Shown here: positions 1 through 5,563 of the stretch, one piece after another
Layout of the letters: each line of letters begins with the position of its first letter
Position numbering within the stretch: the first letter of the stretch is position 1
DNA from: Oscillospiraceae bacterium
GTDB taxonomy: Bacteria; Bacillota_A; Clostridia; Oscillospirales; Ruminococcaceae
NCBI GenBank assembly: GCA_017523995.1
Contig: JAFWUX010000078.1
Coordinates: 1-7,586, forward strand
Length of the DNA: 7,586 nucleotides
Direction: 5' to 3'
Notes under the pieces: model-generated
Seen by the model: only the letters and a program-made list of their open reading frames with translations
What the model was told of the DNA's origin: nothing
The model's database searches: none
Made by a program: the position numbers and the translations under genes

Positions 1-27
1 CTGAGCCAGGATCAAACTCTTAATAAA
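1..27 (-). rRNA. rrs: 16S ribosomal RNA, 5' end only (runs off the window)
   Basis: Positions 1-20 are the exact reverse complement of the universal 16S start AGAGTTTGATCCTGGCTCAG. The 5' boundary near 27 is placed by aligning the bases before AGAGTTTG with mature 16S ends known from Bacillus and E. coli, so it may be off by a few bases. The rest of the gene lies beyond the left edge. It is transcribed leftward from the two promoters at 255-283 and 339-367. Confidence 0.95.
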
Positions 28-68
28 GTTTGTATATAACAATCAGGTTTCCCCAATCATTAAATCCT

Positions 69-95
69 AGTCATTACGAGTCACTCGCAATTACT
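69..95 (-). other. Stem-loop in rRNA leader
   Basis: Arms 69-79 and 85-95 are inverted repeats around a 5-base loop, with one mismatch and one G-U pair when read on the minus strand. The central CGAGT/ACTCG palindrome continues into the loop. It lies about 40 bases upstream of the 16S start and would be part of the pre-rRNA. Its function is not determined; processing or leader folding is the likely role. Confidence 0.5.
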
Positions 96-130
96 TGTTG
101 TTTCGCGCTTTATAGTCTCGCCTCGACTTT

Positions 131-158
131 GTATTTACCTCGTTTCCTCAGTAAATAC
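131..158 (-). other. Stem-loop in rRNA leader (8-bp perfect arms)
   Basis: Positions 131-138 (GTATTTAC) and 151-158 (GTAAATAC) are perfect inverted repeats enclosing 12 bases. No U-tract follows, so it is not an intrinsic terminator. It sits in the middle of the predicted 16S leader transcript. Confidence 0.5.
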
Positions 159-190
159 GGAATCTTCAAGGGTTTCTCTTTGGTTGCATT

Positions 191-207
191 GTTCAATTTT
201 CAAGGTG
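191..207 (-). promoter_or_regulatory. boxA-like antitermination element (tentative)
   Basis: On the minus strand this reads CACCTTGAAAATTGAAC. It resembles the CTTTGAAAA-type boxA found in Bacillota rRNA leaders, where NusB/S10 bind nascent RNA to prevent Rho-dependent termination. It is in the right place, between the promoters and 16S. The match to the core is imperfect, so this is a suggestion. Confidence 0.35.
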
Positions 208-227
208 CCGCTGTGATACTTTTTCGT

Positions 228-248
228 GTCATCCTCTCTTGAGGCGAC
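228..248 (-). other. Stem-loop at +1 of rRNA promoter P1
   Basis: Read on the minus strand, GTCGCCTC and GAGGATGAC can form an 8-bp stem (one G-U pair, one bulged A) around an AAGA loop. It begins at the G predicted as the P1 start site. A related hairpin lies exactly 84 bp upstream at the P2 start. Confidence 0.45.
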
Positions 249-254
249 CTCTTT

Positions 255-283
255 ATTATATCACATCTTTTCGGTTTTGTCAA
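255..283 (-). promoter_or_regulatory. rRNA promoter P1 (sigma-A consensus)
   Basis: The minus strand has TTGACA at 283-278, a 17-base spacer and TATAAT at 260-255, a perfect match to the vegetative sigma factor consensus. A-rich sequence immediately upstream (284-310) could act as an UP element. The base seven positions below the -10 is G at 248. In Bacillota, rRNA promoters that initiate with GTP respond to (p)ppGpp through GTP levels, so stringent control is a reasonable inference. Confidence 0.92.
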
Positions 284-310
284 GCCCTTTTCAGAACTTT
301 TTTCTTGCCG

Positions 311-332
311 GTCGTCGCTCTCTCGCGGCGAC
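311..332 (-). other. Stem-loop at +1 of rRNA promoter P2
   Basis: GTCGCCGC and GCGACGAC on the minus strand form an 8-bp stem with one C-A mismatch around GAGAGA. The stem starts at the G (332) predicted as the P2 start site. It matches the P1 hairpin in position and partly in sequence (shared GTCGCC and AGAGAG). Confidence 0.45.
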
Positions 333-338
333 TTGTAT

Positions 339-367
339 ATAATACCACAGATCGCCCGATTTGTCAA
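339..367 (-). promoter_or_regulatory. rRNA promoter P2 (upstream, sigma-A type)
   Basis: TTGACA at 367-362, a 17-base spacer and TATTAT at 344-339 on the minus strand give 11 of 12 consensus bases. A run rich in A lies upstream (368-392), as expected for an UP element. It is 84 bp upstream of P1, and tandem promoters are usual for rRNA operons. The end of the transglutaminase gene (430) is only 63 bases away. Confidence 0.88.
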
Positions 368-429
368 GCGTTTTCTTCGATTTTTTTCGAGTTTTACGTT
401 CTGCACAAACACTGCGCAATATCTCAAAT

Positions 430-1512
430 TTATGAGGGCAAAATTACCAGTACGCGACGGTTTTCGTCCATAAATGCGCGGTATGACATTGCGCCGCTCG
501 TCACTTTGACCGCATCCCGCATCTCCGACCACGTTGCAAGTTTTCCCGCCACATCCTGCACGACCGCATCATCCGTCAGACGGAACTCCAGCATCAGCGG
601 ATCGCCGAGCCATGTTGACGCCATGGAAGGCAGTTCCGCCGCAGAGCTCGCCGTCAGCATATTGAGCGCATAGTAATTCTGTGTGTCATCATCGCAGACC
701 GGCGGCTGGTATGCCGTCAGATCGGCGCTGTGGTCCCCGAACAGCTCATCCGGCACCGCAAAGCATGTATGCGTGATATGCCCCTTATACTGCACCGAAT
801 CATCCCATGTGACATCTATATTGTAGTATTTGCCGTTTACCTCTGCAATGTTCCAGACATGGTTCTCCGTGCCGTTGATCACGCCTGTGACCGCCATGAC
901 ATTGAAGCCAGCCTTGCGCGCGACATAGAGAAACGCCTTTGCATAGCCCTCACACTTCGCCTCGCCCTGCGCAAGGCAGCCGTATGCCTCGTCCTGATAG
1001 TCTCCGTCCTTGTAGGCGCACATCTCTGCAATACCGTCATGGATCGCGAGCAGCTTGCGGATATCGTCCGTTTCTGCGGACGCCGCACTGATAATCGTGT
1101 TCGCCGCGACGTCAATCTCCGCCTGCATCATGCCGATATCATCCTTCGGGACATCATAGCGCATGGTTGCCGTGTCCATCAGCTCCGCCGTCTCATAGAC
1201 CGAATCCAGATAGAAGAACTGCGGCTCCTGCTCACATACCAGCAGGAACACGCGCTCATATGTCGCCTTGTCAAATGTGCCGGGCAGCTTGATCTTCTCC
1301 TCATAGTTCTGAATGCCCGTGCAGAGCGTGCCGTATAGCGCCTTTTCCGTCGCGCTGAGCTGGCTGTAGGGATAGCGCACTTTCGCCTCGTCATGCGGCA
1401 GAGCGCCCTTTCTCGAGCGAATCCAGCCCATATTGAACAGCAGCGTAAACAGCAGCGCCGTAATCGCCGCCACCAATACAACAATGAGAATGATTTTACT
1501 CCGTTTCGTCAT
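430..1512 (-). CDS. Membrane-anchored transglutaminase-like protein
   Basis: The protein has 360 residues. It has a basic N-terminus, one hydrophobic segment (about 7-27) and then a soluble region that should lie outside the membrane. Residues about 150-240 look like a transglutaminase-like (papain-fold) domain. Cys187 is in GEAKCEGYAKAF, His218 is in ENHVWN, and Asp233 follows in YYNIDVTWDD, giving the Cys-His-Asp triad in its usual order. Such proteins act as thiol proteases or crosslinking enzymes; the substrate cannot be told from sequence. The ATG at 1512 is chosen because a GAGG/GGAG motif precedes it and the membrane anchor follows at once. A longer in-frame start at 1671 would add a basic, low-complexity stretch inside the neighbouring gene. 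The start overlaps the end of the CorC-like gene by 17 bases, which suggests translational coupling. The C-terminal ~110 residues are unrecognised. Confidence 0.85.
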   Translation of the reverse strand: MTKRSKIILIVVLVAAITALLFTLLFNMGWIRSRKGALPHDEAKVRYPYSQLSATEKALYGTLCTGIQNYEEKIKLPGTFDKATYERVFLLVCEQEPQFFYLDSVYETAELMDTATMRYDVPKDDIGMMQAEIDVAANTIISAASAETDDIRKLLAIHDGIAEMCAYKDGDYQDEAYGCLAQGEAKCEGYAKAFLYVARKAGFNVMAVTGVINGTENHVWNIAEVNGKYYNIDVTWDDSVQYKGHITHTCFAVPDELFGDHSADLTAYQPPVCDDDTQNYYALNMLTASSAAELPSMASTWLGDPLMLEFRLTDDAVVQDVAGKLATWSEMRDAVKVTSGAMSYRAFMDENRRVLVILPS

Positions 1513-2824
1513 GCTCCGTTTCCTCGTTTTCCTGTGGGATCCGTTCCGCCTGAATGCGGCTGATCCAGTTGTCCTCATATGATAACAGTGTATAGCGGAT
1601 GCCGTCCTGCTCTGCCGAGAGCGTTTCGCCCTCCTCCGGAATGCGCCCGAGCAGATGCACGACAAATGCACTCATGGTGTCGAATTCATCATCCGGCTCA
1701 AACCGGATGCCGAGCTTCGGCAGAATATCCTCAGGGTCCGCCTCGCCCGCGATTGACCAGACGCCCTCCGCAAGCTCGGTGAACTCTGCCTCCTCATCGT
1801 CATATTCATCCTGAATGTTGCCGACGATCTCCTCGAGCAGGTCCTCCATTGTGACCATGCCCGCCGTGCCGCCGTATTCATCCGAGACGATCGCAAGCTG
1901 ACTTTTATCGCGCCGCATCTGCTGAAAGACGTCTCTGCACTTTGCCGTCTCCGGTACAAAGCGCACCTCGCGCATCAGCTCGGTGACTGGGCAGTCCTTC
2001 GCCTTGCCGACAAGCGGCAGCAGGTCTTTGACCAGCACAATGCCGATAATCGTGTCAATCTGATTCTCATAGACAGGGATGCGCGAATAGCCGCCCTCGA
2101 GCGCGATGGCTGCGGTTTCCGTCGCGGTTGCGGTTTTCGGGACAGCGGTCATATCCTTGCGGTGTGTCATGACATCCGAGACAGACACATCGTCAAAGGT
2201 AAAGATGTTGTTGATCATCTCGCGCTGACTCTCCTCGATGCCGCCGGTCTCATTGCCCGCATCGACGAGCAGGCGGATCTCCTCCTCGGTCACAACGTCC
2301 ACGCCGTCCGCTGCCGGAATCCGGAACAGCCTGCAGAGCAGCGCCGTGATGCCAGAGGCAATCGCCCAGAACGGCGTCAGCACAAGGATCAGCAGGCGCA
2401 CCGTCGGGACGCAGAACTTCGCGAGCGCCTCACAGCGGTGCATCGCAATGCGCTTCGGGAACAGATCCGTCAGCACGGCGAGCACCGGCATCAGCGCGAG
2501 TGTCAGCAGCACTGCAGCGAGCATCGAGCCGCCCGGAAACGGGAACAGCACCGTGATGCGTCCGCCGAACAGCAGCCAGCACACCATGCCGATGAGCAGT
2601 GCCGAGAAAATCCGGTGCATGGTAAAGCTGCGGCGCATGCGCGTCGGTTTTTCGATGAGTTTATCAAGCGGCTGCCAGGCTTTGTCCTCTGCGGCGCGCG
2701 CATGCACAACCGCATCGTTGATCTCGGTCAGCGCAGTCTCGCATGCCGAGTACCACGCGCGGATAACTGCAAACAGCACCAGCAGCGCAATCACGATCCA
2801 TAATCGGTCTCCGTCTTGTTCCAT
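1496..2824 (-). CDS. CNNM/CorC (HlyC/TlyC) family membrane protein with CBS pair
   Basis: The protein has 442 residues and the full family layout. A membrane DUF21/CNNM region (about 5-165) has hydrophobic segments near 8-26, 71-88, 100-119 and 138-165. Two CBS domains span about 215-335, with GYSRIPVY, VSDEYGGTAG and MEDLLEEIVG as hallmark motifs. A CorC_HlyC domain (about 350-428) and an acidic tail follow. Family members are linked to Mg2+/Co2+ export, and the CBS pair senses nucleotide. The SACETAL motif of helix 1 is present, but the Asn-rich motif usual in helix 2 (GNNxVN) reads IGMVCW, and the usual Glu before xxPK is Asp120, so transport is uncertain. The ATG at 2824 is preferred over GTG at 2842 because AAAGGA sits six bases before it. 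It is transcribed from the promoter at 2929-2957, in one operon with the overlapping transglutaminase-like gene. Confidence 0.93.
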   Translation of the reverse strand: MEQDGDRLWIVIALLVLFAVIRAWYSACETALTEINDAVVHARAAEDKAWQPLDKLIEKPTRMRRSFTMHRIFSALLIGMVCWLLFGGRITVLFPFPGGSMLAAVLLTLALMPVLAVLTDLFPKRIAMHRCEALAKFCVPTVRLLILVLTPFWAIASGITALLCRLFRIPAADGVDVVTEEEIRLLVDAGNETGGIEESQREMINNIFTFDDVSVSDVMTHRKDMTAVPKTATATETAAIALEGGYSRIPVYENQIDTIIGIVLVKDLLPLVGKAKDCPVTELMREVRFVPETAKCRDVFQQMRRDKSQLAIVSDEYGGTAGMVTMEDLLEEIVGNIQDEYDDEEAEFTELAEGVWSIAGEADPEDILPKLGIRFEPDDEFDTMSAFVVHLLGRIPEEGETLSAEQDGIRYTLLSYEDNWISRIQAERIPQENEETEHDETE

Positions 2825-2860
2825 ATTGTATCCTTTCTGCACATATCAGCGGAAATCTAT

Positions 2861-2882
2861 AAAAAACATGCGCAAAGCGCAC
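2861..2882 (-). terminator. Terminator-like hairpin in the leader of the CorC-like gene (possible attenuator)
   Basis: On the minus strand GTGCGC, loop TTT and GCGCAT form a 6-bp stem (one G-U pair). One G and then six T follow (2866-2861), the form of a Rho-independent terminator. It lies between the predicted start (~2922) and the ATG at 2824, so it would end transcripts after about 60 nt. It could be an attenuator for the CorC-like operon, or a second stop for read-through from gatB. A weak competing pairing (CGCAU near 2907 with GUGCG of the stem) is possible. Confidence 0.55.
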
Positions 2883-2928
2883 CCCGCAATTCTTCTTTCT
2901 GATTTCATGCGGCATCGGTATTGGTTTG

Positions 2929-2957
2929 ATTATAGTACATTTTCAACTGTTTGTCAA
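2929..2957 (-). promoter_or_regulatory. Sigma-A promoter of the CorC-like/transglutaminase operon
   Basis: TTGACA at 2957-2952, a 17-base spacer and TATAAT at 2934-2929 on the minus strand match the consensus perfectly. The expected start is near 2922, giving a leader of about 98 nt before the ATG at 2824. It lies just downstream of the gat operon terminator, so this is a separate transcription unit. Confidence 0.92.
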
Positions 2958-2986
2958 GCGCGCGCAGATTCGCTCCCGATAAAGAC

Positions 2987-3022
2987 GCAAGCCGGTCCTC
3001 AGATGAATGAGCACCGGCTTGC
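2987..3022 (-). terminator. Terminator of the gat operon
   Basis: Positions 2987-2996 and 3013-3022 form a perfect 10-bp GC-rich stem around AAGCCGGT/ACCGGCTT. The inside continues with CTCA/TGAG (2998-3001 with 3008-3011) after one mismatch, leaving a 6-base loop. It starts 23 bases after the gatB stop. The tract after it on the minus strand (GTCTTTATC) is only moderately T-rich, so termination may be incomplete. Confidence 0.7.
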
Positions 3023-3045
3023 CGTAAGTTTCAATTCAATCGCAA

Positions 3046-4443
3046 TCAGAGCTTTGCGAGCTTTTCCTTGAGCAGCTCCGTCGCCTCAACCGGATTCGCC
3101 GCACCCTTTGTCCGCTTCATGACCTGTCCCATGAGCGCCTTGATTGCAGCCTCCTTGCCGGCCTTGTAGTCCGCGACAGCCTTCGGATTCGCCGCAATGA
3201 CCTCATCCGCAACCGCATTCAGCAGACCGGTATCCTGCACCTGCTCGAGCCCGAGCTCCTTGACAAGTGCCGCAACCTCGCCGCCCTTTTCGCGGTAGAC
3301 TTCGAGAATCTTCGCCGGTGCCGAGCGGTTGATCTTGTTATCCGCGCAGAGATTCGTCAGCTCTGCCCAGACCTCCGCCGGAATGCCGACGGCATCCGCA
3401 TCCGCGAGCATGAGATTTGCAAGCAGCTTCGGCTGTTTGACCTGCTCTGCCGCCGCCTGATAGAGATTCGCAAGCTTCGGCTCATCGCAGAGCGTTTTTG
3501 CCGTTGCCTCAGGCAGCTTATATTCATTGATATACTTTGCGAGACGCTCCTCCGGCAGATCGGGGATCATCGCGCGCAGTCTTGCGTGATCCTCGTCGGT
3601 CAGGATGATCGGCACAAGATCGGGATCGGGGAAGTAGCGGTAATCGTTCGCATTCTCCTTGACGCGCATCGAATAGGTCTTATCCTTCTCAGGATCATAG
3701 CGGCGCGTCTCCTGCACGAGCTCTCTGCCCGCTTCGGTCTCGTCGATCTGGCGCGCTTTTTCCGCGTCGATCGCCGCAACGATGTGTTTCAGGCTGTTGA
3801 GGTTCTTGATCTCGGTACGGGTATAGAGATTGGTATCGCCGACCGGACGGATCGAAAGGTTGACGTCGCAGCGCATGGAGCCGGTCTCCATCTGGCAGTC
3901 GGAGACGCCCACCCAGCGAACCAGCTCACGCAGGCGCTCGAGATAGGCTCTTGCCTGTGCAGCGGTGCGGATATCGGGCTCGGAAACGATCTCGATCAGC
4001 GGCACGCCGCAGCGGTTGCAGTCCGCGCCGGAGCCGGAATCCATATGCACGAGCTTACCTGCATCCTCCTCGATGTGGATACGGGTGATGCCGATGCGCT
4101 TCTCCTCGCCGTTGACATTGATGTCAATCCAGCCGTGCTCGCAGAGCGGATGATCGAGCTGCGAAATCTGATAAGCCTTCGGCAGGTCGGGGTAGAAATA
4201 GTTTTTGCGGTCCATTTTCGAGAAATGTGCAATCTCGCAGTTGAGCATCATGCCGGCTCTTGCAGCGAAATCGACAACCTGCTTGTTCAGCACCGGCAGC
4301 GTACCGGGCATACCCATGCAGACAGGGCAGCAGCGCGTATTCGGATCGCCGCCGTGGTCTGCCGGGCAGTCACAGAAAATTTTGGTCTTGGTGCGCAGCT
4401 CAATATGCACTTCCAGACCGATGACACTTTCATATTTTGCCAT
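3046..4443 (-). CDS. gatB: Aspartyl/glutamyl-tRNA amidotransferase subunit B
   Basis: The protein has 465 residues, near the family's usual ~475. GatB activates the Glu of Glu-tRNA(Gln) (or Asp of Asp-tRNA(Asn)) with ATP and transfers ammonia, delivered from GatA, to form the amide. Family hallmarks are VIGLEVHIEL at 7-16, the Cys cluster C24, C26, C38, C39 and C42 (a probable zinc site), and FSKMDRKNYFYPDLPKAYQIS at about 74-94. Next come RIHIEEDAGK, MRCDVN and the NDYRYFPDPD motif. The C-terminal ~145 residues form the helical GatB/YqeY-type region that contacts tRNA. An AAGGAG ribosome binding site precedes the ATG by 10 bases. That site lies inside the last codons of the preceding 97-aa gene, whose stop is one base upstream, so the two are probably translationally coupled. 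It is the last gene of the operon. Confidence 0.97.
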   Translation of the reverse strand: MAKYESVIGLEVHIELRTKTKIFCDCPADHGGDPNTRCCPVCMGMPGTLPVLNKQVVDFAARAGMMLNCEIAHFSKMDRKNYFYPDLPKAYQISQLDHPLCEHGWIDINVNGEEKRIGITRIHIEEDAGKLVHMDSGSGADCNRCGVPLIEIVSEPDIRTAAQARAYLERLRELVRWVGVSDCQMETGSMRCDVNLSIRPVGDTNLYTRTEIKNLNSLKHIVAAIDAEKARQIDETEAGRELVQETRRYDPEKDKTYSMRVKENANDYRYFPDPDLVPIILTDEDHARLRAMIPDLPEERLAKYINEYKLPEATAKTLCDEPKLANLYQAAAEQVKQPKLLANLMLADADAVGIPAEVWAELTNLCADNKINRSAPAKILEVYREKGGEVAALVKELGLEQVQDTGLLNAVADEVIAANPKAVADYKAGKEAAIKALMGQVMKRTKGAANPVEATELLKEKLAKL

Positions 4444-4444
4444 G

Positions 4445-4738
4445 TTATTTTAGCTCCTTATTCAAATTCGCCTGATCTGCTTCAATGATCTGCCGGACGA
4501 TCTCCGGCGTAACGATATCCGGCAGCGGAACCGGCGCTGTACATGCTGCATCCCGTTTCTCCGGACGCAGGCAGGAATCCAGCGGGAAACACACCTGCCA
4601 CGACAGATCCTCTGAAAAGATATGCAGCTGCAGCATCTTTCCGGTCAGCCACATGTCGTCATAATTCGGTTTGACATACCAGTAATAGGTTTTATTCTGA
4701 CAGATCAGTTTGCGTTTGTTCCTGGTGTTGATTGCCAT
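4445..4738 (-). CDS. Uncharacterised 97-aa protein between the NERD gene and gatB
   Basis: I do not recognise a named family. The 97-residue product looks soluble, with no signal peptide or membrane segment. The N-terminus is basic (NTRNKRK), followed by an aromatic strand-like YYWYV (18-22), then WLTGKMLQLHIFSED (30-44), a PLD stretch, and a C-terminal helix (about 77-97). A small beta-rich fold with a terminal helix is plausible. The ATG at 4738 is well supported: GGAGG stands six bases before it. The gene overlaps the end of the NERD gene by 47 bases in another frame and ends one base before gatB, so it is surely co-transcribed. Its last codons supply the gatB ribosome binding site. Whether it works with GatCAB, with the NERD protein or alone cannot be said. 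Confidence 0.8.
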   Translation of the reverse strand: MAINTRNKRKLICQNKTYYWYVKPNYDDMWLTGKMLQLHIFSEDLSWQVCFPLDSCLRPEKRDAACTAPVPLPDIVTPEIVRQIIEADQANLNKELK

Positions 4739-5558
4739 TTGCGCCCTCCGTTTCCGGTATCGGCATCATATAGCGGCATTTCGGAAATGCAGAGCAGCCG
4801 TAAAACCGATTGCCTGCATTCGCGCCCTTTTTCGCGGTACGCAGGACAAGAGCCGCGCCGCATCTGGGGCAGATCCTATCCGGTTCGATAGGTTGTTCCG
4901 ACTTTTCCGTCAGCACTTTCTGTTCCTGCGGTTCCTTGACAGCATCCTTATGGAACCTGCTGTTGATATTATCAATATGTGACTGTTTCAAGGCTTCATC
5001 TGCATTTGTAAGGACAATCAGTTTTTGATGTATCTGCTCAATCTGTTCATCACTGAGCGAATCATCTATATTCTTCCAAAGATACATCATTTCGCTGATC
5101 AGATCATCCCGTTTGATCACGCTGAGATCATCCGATTTTGCATTTACTTTCTTTAATTCGCACCGATTTGAGAATACAATCAGTGAATAACAGAAAACAT
5201 CTTCTCCCAGATAATTTTTCAGCCATTTGATATGTGTTCGGTTTTGCCTGATCGGATTGTAAAAACGGTTTTTCTGCTTGTTCGGAAGTGACTGCGTCCA
5301 GTATTGACTATATTCGTCGCCGAATATCCAGCCGGAATAGTTCTTGCTTTCAATTACGAAAATTCCCTTTTGCGTTATATACACAAGGTCAATTTCCGAT
5401 GTGCCGCCGTCCTCTTTCGGGATATAAATATTTTTCAGTGTAACGCCCTTTTTGCCGAACAGCTTAACCCATCCCAGTTCAACCGCAGTCAGTGCTTCAC
5501 CAAATGAACCGGTATCACCTTTCAAGAACGCGCTGACAACATCCCCAAGCATGCCCAT
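4692..5558 (-). CDS. NERD-domain protein with C-terminal topoisomerase-type C4 zinc finger
   Basis: The protein has 288 residues. Residues about 17-130 fit the nuclease-related NERD domain, a restriction-endonuclease-like fold. They show GSFGEAL with Glu21, LKNIYIP, then SEIDLVYI with Asp57 and IFVIESKNYSGWIFG with Glu70 and Lys72, giving the D...ExK pattern, so catalytic residues look intact. A charged linker leads to CPRCG (C230, C233) and C255/C261, a C4 finger like those at topoisomerase I C-termini that bind single-stranded DNA. A nucleic-acid-processing role is inferred; no substrate is known. The gene starts five bases after the gatA stop with only a weak GGTAAG ahead of it, so it probably depends on translation of gatA. 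By hand count, 5101-5280 is about 37% G+C against about 58% for 6121-6300 in gatA, which suggests later acquisition. Confidence 0.88.
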   Translation of the reverse strand: MGMLGDVVSAFLKGDTGSFGEALTAVELGWVKLFGKKGVTLKNIYIPKEDGGTSEIDLVYITQKGIFVIESKNYSGWIFGDEYSQYWTQSLPNKQKNRFYNPIRQNRTHIKWLKNYLGEDVFCYSLIVFSNRCELKKVNAKSDDLSVIKRDDLISEMMYLWKNIDDSLSDEQIEQIHQKLIVLTNADEALKQSHIDNINSRFHKDAVKEPQEQKVLTEKSEQPIEPDRICPRCGAALVLRTAKKGANAGNRFYGCSAFPKCRYMMPIPETEGANGNQHQEQTQTDLSE

Positions 5559-5563
5559 GTCAA

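Larger units (their letters stand above)
28..248 (-). other. Transcribed leader of the rRNA operon
   Basis: This is the stretch between the predicted start of the proximal rRNA promoter (G at 248) and the mature 16S end, about 220 nt. No open reading frame here is convincing. It holds a boxA-like stretch (191-207) and two stem-loops (131-158 and 69-95). Leaders of this kind carry antitermination signals and half of the RNase III processing stem. The other half would lie beyond the 16S 3' end, which is not in the window, so the processing stem cannot be identified. Confidence 0.75.

Noticed and set aside
30..242. Small plus-strand reading frame in the rRNA leader
   Set aside because: It lies within the rRNA leader on the opposite strand and has no ribosome binding site. 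Its hydrophobic product reflects the T-rich strand.
1513..1671. N-terminal extension of the transglutaminase-like protein (start at 1671)
   Set aside because: It lies wholly inside the CorC-like gene, is basic and low in complexity, and has no clear ribosome binding site. The ATG at 1512 is followed directly by a membrane anchor.
2825..2842. GTG start at 2842 for the CorC-like protein
   Set aside because: The ATG at 2824 has AAAGGA at ideal spacing, and that site would be inside the coding region if the GTG were used.
2238..3071. Long plus-strand reading frame antisense to the CorC-like gene and gatB end
   Set aside because: It runs opposite a well-supported gene, crosses a promoter and a terminator, and its product has the Ser/Arg-rich composition of a frame shadow in GC-rich DNA.
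3586..4488. Plus-strand reading frame of about 300 codons antisense to gatB
   Set aside because: It is a mirror of gatB codon bias. No family motif and no ribosome binding site were seen.
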